DNA of 64,000 bases from PCRC01 sp017848435 (lineage in GTDB: Bacteria > Pseudomonadota > Gammaproteobacteria > Burkholderiales > Burkholderiaceae_C), in NCBI GenBank assembly GCA_965284315.1, contig OZ260072.1:434001-498000 (forward strand), given 5' to 3'. Under the pieces are notes generated by a model. That model was not told the DNA's origin, ran no database searches, and saw only the letters and a program-made list of their open reading frames with translations. Position numbers and translations under genes: made by a program. The first letter of the stretch is position 1. The number at the start of each line of letters is the position of its first letter. Of the stretch, positions 16,943 through 25,247 are shown one piece after another.

Positions 16943-17941
16943 ATGCAAAGACGTGCCAACACAACGCAGGCCACGACGATGTTCAATCAAACCAACACAT
17001 GGACCCACGCTTTGGTACTAATTGTGAGCATCGCTTCGACGGCTATGGGTGCGCATGCGCAGGAAACCCCAGAGGTTCAATCCCAACGCGTCTCCAACTC
17101 GGCGTTTTACGTCCAGGGCCAGTCTGCCCTTGGCTCCGCAGAGAACCAAAATTACATCTCCAATGCCGGGTTTGTGATCACACAAACCAGTGTGGTGGTG
17201 ATTGATGCGCTGGGCTCGCCAGTGCTGGCAGACAAACTGGTGCAGCAGATTCGAAAGCTCACTCCACTGCCTATTTCGCACGTCATCCTCACCCATTACC
17301 ATGCAGACCACATTTATGGTCTGCAGTCGCTAAAGGCACAAGGGGTGAAAGTTCTGGCGCATCGTGCGGCGTTGAACTATCTCAATTCAGAAACTGCCGA
17401 ACAACGGCTGGCTGCTTCCCGGCATGACTTCGCACCATGGATCAACAAGGACACCCGACTGGTGGGCGCTGACGAGTGGCTGGACGGTGACCGTGAGATG
17501 CAGATTGGTGGAGTCAAGTTCATCATCAAAGCGGTAGGGCCAGCCCATACGCCAGAGGACCTGGTGGTTTACATCCCGTCAGAGAAAGTACTTTTCGCGG
17601 GAGACCTGGTTTTTCGGAACCGCATCCCATTTGTTGGACAGGCGAACAGCCAACTGTGGATGAAAGCCATTCAAACTTTGCTGTCTTTCGACACTGTGGC
17701 GATTGTTCCGGGCCATGGACCGGTGTCTGAGAAGGCCAAAGAAGACATGCAACAGACATACAACTACCTAGCCTACCTTCGCAAAGCCATGGGCGAGGCC
17801 GCTTTGAACCTGGACCCATTTGAGGAGGCCTACAGAACCACAGACTGGTCCAGCTTCGACCAGATTCCACTCTTCCAGTTTGCAAACCGAATGAATGCCT
17901 ACAACACCTACCTGCTGATGGAACAGGAACTCAAAAAGTGA
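16943..17941 (+). CDS. soxH: SoxH-like periplasmic metallo-beta-lactamase-fold hydrolase
   Basis: 332-residue secreted protein with the zinc motif THYHADHIYG and further ligands in GPAHTPEDLVV, FAGDLVF and PGHGP. This is the pattern of SoxH and of quinoprotein-relay-associated zinc hydrolases; the biochemical role of SoxH is not settled. A Sec signal peptide (ALVLIVSIASTAMGAHAQ) is present. ATG 16979 (residue 13) would give a more standard signal peptide length and is an alternative start. The stop codon overlaps the GTG start of the soxW-like gene. Confidence 0.82.
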   Translation: MQRRANTTQATTMFNQTNTWTHALVLIVSIASTAMGAHAQETPEVQSQRVSNSAFYVQGQSALGSAENQNYISNAGFVITQTSVVVIDALGSPVLADKLVQQIRKLTPLPISHVILTHYHADHIYGLQSLKAQGVKVLAHRAALNYLNSETAEQRLAASRHDFAPWINKDTRLVGADEWLDGDREMQIGGVKFIIKAVGPAHTPEDLVVYIPSEKVLFAGDLVFRNRIPFVGQANSQLWMKAIQTLLSFDTVAIVPGHGPVSEKAKEDMQQTYNYLAYLRKAMGEAALNLDPFEEAYRTTDWSSFDQIPLFQFANRMNAYNTYLLMEQELKK

Positions 17942-18432
17942 ACCTACAGCAGTCAAGACGCCAAACGCTTTGCCTTGGACTGGCCAGCGTCCTGGGACTT
18001 GCATGTCAGGCAGCCAGCGCCAGCGAACTGCCGCACCCGTTGTCGTTAGCACAAGAAGTCCAAAAAGCAAACGCGACTGAACAACCCTTGGTCATTCTCT
18101 TCAGCCTGCAGGGTTGCCCCTACTGCGAAGTGGTTCGCAGAAATTTCCTCATCCCAATGCGGGTGGCAGGGGGGCATGTGGTGCAGTTAGAAATGCGCAA
18201 AGCCGTCCAAGTGATTGGATTTCAGGGGGTAACAACAACTCATGAAGAATTGGCGAGCGCGCTGAACATCAAGGTAGCGCCCACGGTTATGTTCATGGGT
18301 GCGAACGGTATGGAACTGGCCGGCCGAATCCCAGGCGTGCCGCTGCTGGAATTTTATGGTGCCTACCTGGACGAGCGGGTGGCTCACGCCATCAATAAGC
18401 TGCGGGCAAAGCGCAGATTGCCCGTGTCTTAA
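17938..18432 (+). CDS. soxW: SoxW-like periplasmic thioredoxin
   Basis: 164-residue thioredoxin-fold protein with a signal peptide (CLGLASVLGLACQAASA) and the active-site motif GCPYCEVV. The cis-Pro loop appears as VAPTVMF. It starts at GTG 17938, overlapping the soxH stop, and probably is translationally coupled. In other sox clusters SoxW works with the membrane reductant carrier SoxV to keep SoxY or cytochrome cysteines reduced. No soxV/ccdA gene is in this island, so a chromosomal partner would be needed. Confidence 0.8.
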   Translation: MNLQQSRRQTLCLGLASVLGLACQAASASELPHPLSLAQEVQKANATEQPLVILFSLQGCPYCEVVRRNFLIPMRVAGGHVVQLEMRKAVQVIGFQGVTTTHEELASALNIKVAPTVMFMGANGMELAGRIPGVPLLEFYGAYLDERVAHAINKLRAKRRLPVS

Positions 18433-18470
18433 AACCGCGTCCCAGCTAAAAGACCATGCACGCAGCACCG

Positions 18471-18899
18471 CTATGGCTTGATGTACGCATAGCCTTCACG
18501 CGATTGCAGTTGCCCTATACGAACGACCCCTGATGGCGTGAAGTCTGCATCCAGGTTGAACTGCTCTTTCTTCATGTTGCGACTTTGCAGGGTTATTTCG
18601 CAGATCTCAAATTTCACGCCCCGTGCTTTCAGTGCACTCACGAGCGACGCGTAGTCAACATTCGGATTCCTTATGTCTTTGGCGCCATCAAGCAGGAAAT
18701 CCACACCGTCTGCATGCGCAACCACCACGACCTTGGTGCTGGGTGCCACGTCAAGGTGGTTTCGGATGTTCCTCAAACCCTTGGTCGCCTGCATATCGGC
18801 ATTGTCAAAGTGGTAGACCACTTTGTCTTGTGCAAAGGCAGGGAGGTGCATTGCTGCAAAGATCATCAACACCATCCAGATTTTGCTGTTCAGGTGCAT
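18471..18899 (-). CDS. periplasmic DsrE/DsrF-like protein
   Basis: 142-residue protein with a signal peptide (IWMVLMIFAAMHLPAFAQ) followed by a DsrE-like fold: VVYHFDNADMQATKGLRNIRNHLD, VVVVAHADGVDFLL, and the conserved single Cys in KFEICEITLQSR. DsrE relatives carry sulfane sulfur on that Cys. The start at 18899 is supported by AAGGAG 7 bp upstream. It lies 60 bp after the persulfide dioxygenase-rhodanese gene on the same strand and probably shares its Crp-controlled transcript. It is convergent with soxW. Confidence 0.82.
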   Translation of the reverse strand: MHLNSKIWMVLMIFAAMHLPAFAQDKVVYHFDNADMQATKGLRNIRNHLDVAPSTKVVVVAHADGVDFLLDGAKDIRNPNVDYASLVSALKARGVKFEICEITLQSRNMKKEQFNLDADFTPSGVVRIGQLQSREGYAYIKP

Positions 18900-18958
18900 A
18901 GGGGTCTCCTTCAAGAATGACAAAGAAGATCAAGGTCTGGCAGCTTCAAGGCGGCCCA

Positions 18959-20119
18959 TCAGCTTTGGCGCCATGGCAAACCCATGAACCGCCAGCCACC
19001 ACAAACGCCACGGTGCGCGTTTTCGTCGGGATCGCCTTCAAACCCCTCCAGGATGTTATAAGCCTCAAAGCCAAGCTCACTAGCCCGCTTGGCCGCTGGG
19101 ATGGACCGTACGCCACTGCGGCATAAAAACATGACCTTTTTGTCCTTGGGTACACGCGCCAGCAGCTGCTCGTCGAAGGCCGGGTTGAGCGCCATGCCGG
19201 GCCATTGTTTCCAGGCAATGGCCACAGCGCCGGGTACAAAACCCACCCACTCCCGCTCGGCATCTGTGCGTACATCCACCAGAACACCTGCCCCGCTTTG
19301 CCCCCATTGGTTGGCTAAACGCGGTGCAATGTCACCGGCGTAGCCCTCTGCATGGCGCGCATGCATGGGCAGAGAAGGATCCATGTCGTCGTCTGCTTCC
19401 AACACCATGTCGTGTCGTATGCCAGAACTCTGATTGGCAGGGACGGCCTCGTCAATCCGATTGGGTTTTGGCAGGTTCAGTTGGCCCATGAGCTGCGTGA
19501 ATTCTTCTAAAGACTTTCCGGCGATACGCAGGTTTTGGGATTTTTCTGTACCAATGGTTGAATCGGTTTTACCCTGGTAGTCGTGCCCTGGCCAAACGAT
19601 GGTGTCATCGGGAAGCTCAAACAACACCTGAGTGATGCTGTTGTAGAGCGCCTCAGCACTGCCAGATTGAAAGTCGGTGCGGCCGCACCCGCCAATCAGC
19701 AGGGTGTCACCTGTAAAGACATGCTGACCCTCGCGGGTATTCCACAAAAAGCTCATGCTCCCGGAGGTATGGCCTGGTGTGTGCAGTGCCGTAAGGGACT
19801 CACCACCAAATGCAAGCGCATCGCCGTGTTGCAGCTGCATGGCAGCGGTATGGATGCCACAGCCGGAAGGCGCCGCCGTTTTGGCACCTGCATGCTCGGC
19901 CAGCAAGCCTGCACTGGTGATGTGGTCGGCATGGGCATGGGTTTCAACCGCCCACACAAGTTGCAGTCCGTAATGGCGCAGTGCCGCCAGATCGCGCTCC
20001 AGCTGCTCGTCTACAGGGTCGATGATGACTGCAGGCCGCAGGCGCTCTGGGGAGTTCTCGTCGAACAGCAAGTAGGTGTAGGTGCTCGAAGCGGCGTCAA
20101 AAAGCTGAATCGGTTTCAT
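18959..20119 (-). CDS. persulfide dioxygenase-rhodanese fusion
   Basis: 386-residue cytoplasmic enzyme. The N-terminal ETHE1-type metallo-beta-lactamase domain has THAHADHITSAG, HTPGHTSGS, FTGDTLLIGGCGRTDFQSG and WPGHDYQG. A rhodanese domain follows in the C-terminal 110 residues, with catalytic Cys in FLCRSGVRS and the ending GWRFMGLPW. Such fusions oxidise glutathione persulfide (made from SQR product) to sulfite and can form thiosulfate via the rhodanese domain. This complements the sqr gene in the same island. A near-consensus class II Crp-type promoter precedes it. Confidence 0.9.
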   Translation of the reverse strand: MKPIQLFDAASSTYTYLLFDENSPERLRPAVIIDPVDEQLERDLAALRHYGLQLVWAVETHAHADHITSAGLLAEHAGAKTAAPSGCGIHTAAMQLQHGDALAFGGESLTALHTPGHTSGSMSFLWNTREGQHVFTGDTLLIGGCGRTDFQSGSAEALYNSITQVLFELPDDTIVWPGHDYQGKTDSTIGTEKSQNLRIAGKSLEEFTQLMGQLNLPKPNRIDEAVPANQSSGIRHDMVLEADDDMDPSLPMHARHAEGYAGDIAPRLANQWGQSGAGVLVDVRTDAEREWVGFVPGAVAIAWKQWPGMALNPAFDEQLLARVPKDKKVMFLCRSGVRSIPAAKRASELGFEAYNILEGFEGDPDENAHRGVCGGWRFMGLPWRQS

Positions 20120-20160
20120 GGTGAGGCTTTCAGTAAATCAGTAACGGCGGTGTCACGGTC

Positions 20161-20210
20161 TTCGAAAATTAGAACTACCTTGTGCGGCAAAATATGTAAC
20201 TTGGATCACA
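20161..20210 (-). promoter_or_regulatory. Crp-type box and -10 for the persulfide dioxygenase gene
   Basis: On the minus strand, 20210-20195 reads TGTGATCCAAGTTACA. A -10-like TCTAAT at 20173-20168 predicts a start at 20161, an A. The box centre is then at -41.5. The box overlaps the last bases of the Crp-family regulator gene. It matches the box before the DUF2892 gene at 13 of 16 positions. Confidence 0.7.
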
Positions 20211-20856
20211 CAACATAAGCGTAAGCAGACAGCGCAGGCCGATTTAGGATGCTGATCCGCTCTCGACCTGTTTCGATCCAGCCACGCTCCGAGAAAACGC
20301 CAAGCTGACGTGTGATCAGTTCGCGAACACTTCCGAGTTCGTTAGCAAGGTATTGGTGCGTCAGGCATGCCGTGTCGGGCAACTGCACCAGCTTTGCGGC
20401 CAGGCGCTGGTCGAGTCGCCGAAATACGATCTCCTCGATCAACAGACACATGTCGGTCAACTTCTGTGAGAACTGTCCAAGTACAAATCGCTGAAACACG
20501 GGGTCTGACAGCAAATCCAGAAATAAACTGGGCGGCAACAGAATCAGGCTTGTGGCACCGACGCTAACGCCGGAGGCGCTGTAGGCAGAGTCATTGAATA
20601 AACCACTTGCACTTTGAATACAGACGTTGTCGCGATGCACGTGATAGAGCGTCAGTTCACGGCCATGTGGCAATGCTTTGAATACGCGAACCTCACCTTC
20701 CAGAAGGACGGGGAACCCTTGGCATGAAACGCCCTCCTGAAAAAGTACTTTACCTGCCGGGACCCGAAGTGGCTCAGGCAGCTTGTGGCCGCGAACTGCA
20801 CACAGTTCGCGCACGCTGTCGGCGATGGATACAGGCGTCACAGAGACACCTTCCAC
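20206..20856 (-). CDS. Crp/Fnr-family transcription regulator
   Basis: 216-residue regulator with a cyclic-nucleotide-binding-like N-terminal barrel (LFQEGVSCQGFPVLLEGEVRVF), a long dimer helix and a C-terminal helix-turn-helix (LANELGSVRELITRQLGVFSERGWI). Aligned with E. coli CRP, the recognition helix keeps R-E-x-x-x-R, which contacts TGTGA. The FNR N-terminal Fe-S cysteine cluster is absent, but several Cys (GVSCQG, NVCIQS, DMCLL) could be sensors. It overlaps the end of the SulP gene by 19 bp, so it is the last gene of the bigR-yeeE-yeeE-sulP operon. Its likely sites are the two TGTGA-N6-TTACA boxes. Confidence 0.85.
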   Translation of the reverse strand: MEGVSVTPVSIADSVRELCAVRGHKLPEPLRVPAGKVLFQEGVSCQGFPVLLEGEVRVFKALPHGRELTLYHVHRDNVCIQSASGLFNDSAYSASGVSVGATSLILLPPSLFLDLLSDPVFQRFVLGQFSQKLTDMCLLIEEIVFRRLDQRLAAKLVQLPDTACLTHQYLANELGSVRELITRQLGVFSERGWIETGRERISILNRPALSAYAYVV

Positions 20857-22586
20857 TCGGTACTGCTGCCAGATCGCAAGCTGACGTCTGTCAGCTTTTT
20901 CGTCGCTTCATGCAGGCTCACGAAGGGGGCATGCACCAGCATGCGGAGCAGTTCGCTGCGCTTCAGCCGGTCCAGTACCGGGCCTTTCACTTCAGCCAAA
21001 TGGACCGTGACCCCTTGGTCGCAAAGTTGCTTGGTGAGCCTTTCCAGAGCCTCCAGTGCAGTCAAGTCAATGTGACTGACTGACGCCAGCGCGAAGACCA
21101 AATGTTTTGCCTCTGGTCGTTCCAGCAATACAACTTGGACACGGTCCAGCACAGCGGCTACGTTGGCAAAGAACAGGTTCTCGTCGATTCGAACCAGCAC
21201 GATGCCAGGATAGGTGGTGACTGCAAACCGGTCGATGTTCCGAAAGTGTTCGCTGCCCGGAAGGCGGCCCAAAACGGCGATGTGAGGTCGACTGGCCCGC
21301 CAAAGGAAAACACCGATAGAGAGACTGATCCCAATGCCGATGCCCGCCTCGACGCCCAGCGCCAAGGTGCCCACTGCTGTTGCCGCGAAGGCGAACGCAT
21401 CGGCTTGGTCGTAATGCCATGCATGGCGCAAGGTGTTGAAGTCGATCAGGCCACTGACCGCCACCACAATCGTGGCCGCAAGCACTGCCAGGGGCAAGCG
21501 TTCAAAGAGGCCGGTGAACCCCATCAACACGATGGCCATGAGTACCGCAGAGAAGACGCCCGCTACGGGTGTGCGGGCGCCAGCACTGAAGTTAACAACG
21601 CTGCGGGCAAACCCACCGGTGACTGGAAAGCCACCCGAGACAGCACTGGCCATGTTGGCCAGTCCCAAACCCCGCAATTCACGATTGGCGTCGATCCGTT
21701 CACTGCGCTTGATGCCCAAGGACTGCGCCACGGAAACACTCTCCACAAACCCCACAAGTGCAATCATCAGCGCTGGCAAGGCCAACAGACGCCAGCTGTC
21801 CAGCGTGGGCCATTCCCAAGCCAGCGAGGGCAGCCCAGCGGGGATTTTCCCGACGACGGCAACGCCGTGCACGGTGTCGAGATCACCCACCGCCACGGCG
21901 GCTATGGCCAGCAGCACCACCATCATGGGAGCGAGTTTGGCAACAATGTCTGCCTTTGAGCGTTGCACATGAACTGCTTCGAGCCATGAGGGCAGGTAGC
22001 GCCGTGAAGTCCAAAGCAGCGCCACCGATGCCACCCCCATGGCGGCAGTCGCTGGTTTGAGCTGGGTAACATTGATGCCCAAAGACACCAGCATCTCAAT
22101 GGCTGTTTGACCTTGTGCGGGTATCCCCAGCAAAGGTTTGAGCTGTCCAATGGTGATCAGAATCGCCGAGCCTGTGACAAAACCGCTGATGACCGGATGG
22201 CTGAGCAAATTCGCCAGAAACCCCATTTTCAGTGCACCAACGACCAGCAAAAACAAACCACCCATCATGGCCAGCTGTATGGCCAGTTGCAGGTACTGTG
22301 CTGTGCCGGGTACAGCCAAGGGTGTGATGGCAGACGCGGTCATCAGAGCGGCAACTGCGACCGGCCCGACAGCGAGGGTCATGCTTGAGCCAAGCCATGC
22401 ATAGGCCAGTAACGGCAGGATGCTGGCATACATCCCAACATGGGCAGGAAGGCCAGCCAGTAACGCGTAGGCCATGCTTTGTGGCACCAACAAAACAGTA
22501 ACCACCAGACCCGCTACCAAGTCTTGCGTGGCCAGCGCCAAGCTGTAGCGCTTCAGCCAGACAGGTTGCCACCAGGCCGTGCCCAT
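20838..22586 (-). CDS. SulP family anion transporter with STAS domain
   Basis: 582-residue transporter. Typical SulP opening (DLVAGLVVTVLLVPQSMAYALLAGLP), about 10-12 hydrophobic helices with GSSMTLAVGPVAVAAL, and a C-terminal STAS domain (from about residue 440; VRIDENLFFANVAAVLD, then LASVSHIDLTALEALERL). Substrate is sulfate, bicarbonate or another oxyanion; in a sulfur-oxidation island, sulfate movement is a reasonable guess only. ATG 22586 is chosen because the upstream Met at 22643 overlaps the preceding gene. It sits in a minus-strand operon with yeeE-type genes and the Crp regulator. Confidence 0.88.
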   Translation of the reverse strand: MGTAWWQPVWLKRYSLALATQDLVAGLVVTVLLVPQSMAYALLAGLPAHVGMYASILPLLAYAWLGSSMTLAVGPVAVAALMTASAITPLAVPGTAQYLQLAIQLAMMGGLFLLVVGALKMGFLANLLSHPVISGFVTGSAILITIGQLKPLLGIPAQGQTAIEMLVSLGINVTQLKPATAAMGVASVALLWTSRRYLPSWLEAVHVQRSKADIVAKLAPMMVVLLAIAAVAVGDLDTVHGVAVVGKIPAGLPSLAWEWPTLDSWRLLALPALMIALVGFVESVSVAQSLGIKRSERIDANRELRGLGLANMASAVSGGFPVTGGFARSVVNFSAGARTPVAGVFSAVLMAIVLMGFTGLFERLPLAVLAATIVVAVSGLIDFNTLRHAWHYDQADAFAFAATAVGTLALGVEAGIGIGISLSIGVFLWRASRPHIAVLGRLPGSEHFRNIDRFAVTTYPGIVLVRIDENLFFANVAAVLDRVQVVLLERPEAKHLVFALASVSHIDLTALEALERLTKQLCDQGVTVHLAEVKGPVLDRLKRSELLRMLVHAPFVSLHEATKKLTDVSLRSGSSTEWKVSL

Positions 22587-22590
22587 GGTT

Positions 22591-23031
22591 CTAGGATTGG
22601 CCAGTTGCCAACGAGTTTGTTTGCCGGCGCTGGAACACTTCAAACACCACCATGCCGATCAACATCGCCACAACGAAAACGATGCCCTTGGTTTGGCCTG
22701 CACCCACCAATACCAGCGCAGGACCAGGGCAAATGCCGGCCAGACCCCAGCCGATGCCAAACAGCAAACCACCAACAACCAGACGTTTGTCAATGGCCGT
22801 GGACGTGGGCATGTTCATCTTGTCGCCCAGCAAGCTACGTTCTCTCTTTTTGGCCAGTGCGAATGCGACAACGCCCACCCCAATCGCACCGCCCATGACA
22901 AAAGCCAGCGACGGATCCCAAGAACCCGCGAGGTCAAGAAACCCCAGTACCTTGGCGGGGTTGGCCATGCCCGACAAGATGAGACCGAAGCCAAAAATCA
23001 AACCAGACAGCAATGCAGCAATGGCGGTCAT
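22591..23031 (-). CDS. YeeE/YedE half transporter (DUF6691 type)
   Basis: 146-residue membrane protein with about four helices. Motifs LSGLIFGFGLILSGMANPAKVLGFLD and GLLFGIGWGLAGICPGPALV are those of the second half of bipartite YeeE/YedE transporters. The family (TsuA/SoxT-like) moves thiosulfate or another sulfur species across the inner membrane, and the Cys in GICPG lies in the conserved pore motif. The start at 23031 has AAGGAA upstream. It is paired with the next gene upstream and together they form a complete transporter. Confidence 0.88.
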   Translation of the reverse strand: MTAIAALLSGLIFGFGLILSGMANPAKVLGFLDLAGSWDPSLAFVMGGAIGVGVVAFALAKKRERSLLGDKMNMPTSTAIDKRLVVGGLLFGIGWGLAGICPGPALVLVGAGQTKGIVFVVAMLIGMVVFEVFQRRQTNSLATGQS

Positions 23032-23053
23032 GTACGTTTCCTTGTAAGTGGGT

Positions 23054-23488
23054 CTAGACGGCGAAAACATGTCGCAACGCGTAGACCGTCACAAAGCCTG
23101 CGGCCATGAAGATCAGGGTGGCTGCGAGCGAGCGTGGCGACAATCTTGACAAGCCACACACGCCATGACCGCTGGTGCAGCCTGAGCCCAAGCGTGTTCC
23201 AAAACCCACGATCAGCCCGGCAAAAACCAAAACACCGTAGCCCGCCTCAATCCCAATGGCAGGCATGCTGCCCGCCAGCGCCCAAATAAGCGGCGAAGCA
23301 ACCAAGCCGACGATGAAAGCGATGCGCCAGCCAACCGGTCCAGGCGCGCGCTGCAGCAAACCGCCGATGATCCCGGAAATGCCTGCGATTCGCCCGCTGA
23401 ACAGCAGCAGCATCGCGGCGGCCAAACCGATCAGCAAGCCTCCGCCCAAAGCAGACCAGGGTGTGAACTGAGCCCAATTGATCGCCAT
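23054..23488 (-). CDS. YeeE/YedE half transporter, first half
   Basis: 144-residue membrane protein with the motifs GGGLLIGLAAAMLLLFSGRIAGISGI and the Cys-rich GFGTRLGSGCTSGHGVCGLSRLS, the hallmark of sulfur-transporting YeeE/YedE proteins. It partners with the downstream DUF6691 half. The ATG at 23488 overlaps the TGA stop of the bigR-like gene, and a GAGGAG sits 8 bp before it, so expression is directly coupled to the repressor gene. In Xylella and Agrobacterium a yeeE-type gene also lies in the bigR operon (established knowledge). Confidence 0.88.
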   Translation of the reverse strand: MAINWAQFTPWSALGGGLLIGLAAAMLLLFSGRIAGISGIIGGLLQRAPGPVGWRIAFIVGLVASPLIWALAGSMPAIGIEAGYGVLVFAGLIVGFGTRLGSGCTSGHGVCGLSRLSPRSLAATLIFMAAGFVTVYALRHVFAV

Positions 23489-23817
23489 CACGTTTTCTCC
23501 TCTGGTTCACAAAACATCTGGTGCAGCACGTTGATCACCAACAGTGCGCGCTTGTCTTCGATGCGGTAAAAAATATGACGCCCTTCCCGGCGCGTGGCGA
23601 CCAAGGATTCCGAGCGCAACACAGCCAGTTGTTGAGACAACGTGGGTTGGCGTACGTCCACCAGCGCTTCCAACTCACTCACACAGCACTCGCCAGCACA
23701 CAGCTGGCACAAAATCAAAAGGCGATCTTCGTTCGCCAGGCTTTTGAGCAGAGCGGCCGCTTGGCCAACTGCGTATCTCATCGCTGGTAAGTGGTCAACT
23801 TCAGATGTGTCCAACAT
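23488..23817 (-). CDS. BigR/SqrR-like ArsR-family persulfide-responsive repressor
   Basis: 109-residue winged-helix repressor. The two cysteines that form a disulfide or tetrasulfide in BigR/SqrR appear to be present: one in the AGECCVSELE segment and one near the C-terminus in MFCEPEE. The DNA-binding part reads VRQPTLSQQLAVLRSESLVATRREGRHIFYRI. It probably senses sulfide-derived persulfides and controls its own operon (yeeE, yeeE, sulP, crp). An AT-rich palindromic operator candidate lies just upstream, and the sqr gene ends about 80 bp before it. Confidence 0.88.
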   Translation of the reverse strand: MLDTSEVDHLPAMRYAVGQAAALLKSLANEDRLLILCQLCAGECCVSELEALVDVRQPTLSQQLAVLRSESLVATRREGRHIFYRIEDKRALLVINVLHQMFCEPEEKT

Positions 23818-23837
23818 AGGGCCTCACAAAACCTACT

Positions 23838-23877
23838 TTTAATATATATAACTATATTATATATTTATTGAATTAAA
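23838..23877 (-). promoter_or_regulatory. AT-rich near-palindrome, candidate BigR operator/promoter
   Basis: About 35 bases of almost pure A/T with the near-palindrome ATATATAACTATATTATAT, located 20-60 bp before the bigR-like start codon. BigR boxes are described as AT-rich palindromes overlapping the -10, so autoregulation here is a fair inference. Confidence 0.5.
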
Positions 23878-23898
23878 AGTGCTTGTCACCCCAGAGCG

Positions 23899-25158
23899 TC
23901 ATGCTGTCAATGTTGGAACCTGTGGCTCGAAGCGGCGCGCCTTGTGCGTTACAGGCCAGTCTTTTCCCTTGAGCAGAATGTCCCAATACAGCCATGGCAG
24001 GAAGTCCTTCTTCAGGTGCCAGTAAGCCCGTCTCGGGACACGAGGGTCGAGGGGAAAACTGGGCGTCACAACACCGTCGTAACAAAACTCGGCAAGCATG
24101 ATCTTTCCGACCGAGGTGGTCAGTGGACAAGATGCATAACCGTCATAGGTGTGACTTGGCCCCTTGCCTTGCATTGCGGCGAGCAAGTTATTCACCAGCA
24201 CCGGGACCTGATTTTTGACAGCAGCAGCCGTTTTACTGTTTGGAGTTGAAGTGCAGTCACCGAGACCAAACACATTGGAGTAGGTGGTGTGGCACAACGA
24301 GCCTTTGTCGACAGCGACCCAGCCAGCCGAGTCAGCTAACGAACTCTTGGCGATAAAGTCAGGAGCGCTCTGGGGCGGAACAACGTGCAAAAACTCAAAT
24401 GGCATGGTTTTGCGCTCACGAACGCCATTCTTCGCAATGTCGAAGACGGCCTGCTTGCGGGGACCATCAACCGAAACGAGATTGTGCGAGAAGTTGGTCT
24501 GGATTCCGTACTCGTCAACAACCTTGTCCAGCGCCTGCGCATAAAAGGGCACGCCAAACATAGCGCCGCCAGGCGTGAAGAAATGAATCTCTGCTTGTTG
24601 CGAACGTTGCCGCATCCTGTCTGCCGACAGGTACATCGCTTTTTGAGGCGCCCCAGCACACTTGATAGGCATTGCTGGCTGCGTGAACAGCGCGGGGCCA
24701 CGGCCGCTGTAGGCTTGCACACATTGCCATGTGTATGGGGCCAGGTCAAAGCGGTAATTACTGGTGACTCCGTTTTGCCCCAGTGTTTCCTCAAGCCCTT
24801 CGATCTGATGCCAGTTGAGCTTTAAGCCAGCCGCCACAATGAGAAACCGATAGGAGAGCGAACTCCCGTCCTCAAGTGCCAGCTGATTCTGCTCAGGGGA
24901 GAAACGGACCACCTTGGCTTTGAGCCATGTCACACCAGCTGGAATGCATTTCACTGTTTCGCGGCGGGTCTTCTCGCTGGAGAATGCACCAGCACCGACC
25001 AAGGTCCAAGCAGGCTGGTAGTAGTGGAATTCCGATGGCTCTATCAGCAGAACTTCTGCGCTAGGGTTCTTCCGCTTTAGCATCGCAGCAACTGAAATGC
25101 CAGCTGCACCACCTCCAACGATCACTACTTCATAAACCTTTGACACTGGAATGCTCAT
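23899..25158 (-). CDS. sqr: sulfide:quinone oxidoreductase, type II-like
   Basis: FAD enzyme of 419 residues that oxidises sulfide and delivers electrons to the quinone pool. FAD-binding EVVIVGGGAAGISVAAML is at the N-terminus, and FHYYQPAWTLVGAG is the mark of the type II (eukaryotic SQOR-like) group. Cysteines lie in KCIPAG, IKCAGAPQK and SLCHTT. The C-terminal ALYWHLK-like region RRAYWHLKKDFLPWLYWDILLKG is amphipathic, fitting membrane association. The start at 25158 gives the usual N-terminus; an ATG at 25215 is also open. It follows soxB by 90 bp and is likely the last gene of the sox operon. The product persulfide would feed the persulfide dioxygenase fusion. Confidence 0.9.
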   Translation of the reverse strand: MSIPVSKVYEVVIVGGGAAGISVAAMLKRKNPSAEVLLIEPSEFHYYQPAWTLVGAGAFSSEKTRRETVKCIPAGVTWLKAKVVRFSPEQNQLALEDGSSLSYRFLIVAAGLKLNWHQIEGLEETLGQNGVTSNYRFDLAPYTWQCVQAYSGRGPALFTQPAMPIKCAGAPQKAMYLSADRMRQRSQQAEIHFFTPGGAMFGVPFYAQALDKVVDEYGIQTNFSHNLVSVDGPRKQAVFDIAKNGVRERKTMPFEFLHVVPPQSAPDFIAKSSLADSAGWVAVDKGSLCHTTYSNVFGLGDCTSTPNSKTAAAVKNQVPVLVNNLLAAMQGKGPSHTYDGYASCPLTTSVGKIMLAEFCYDGVVTPSFPLDPRVPRRAYWHLKKDFLPWLYWDILLKGKDWPVTHKARRFEPQVPTLTA

Positions 25159-25247
25159 ATCTACCGTTCTGTTTTCAGACTGGACCAAATACCGCTTGAG
25201 CATCAGCAAAGACATCTGCTTAACCCATCTGACGGGAATCCCAGGTG

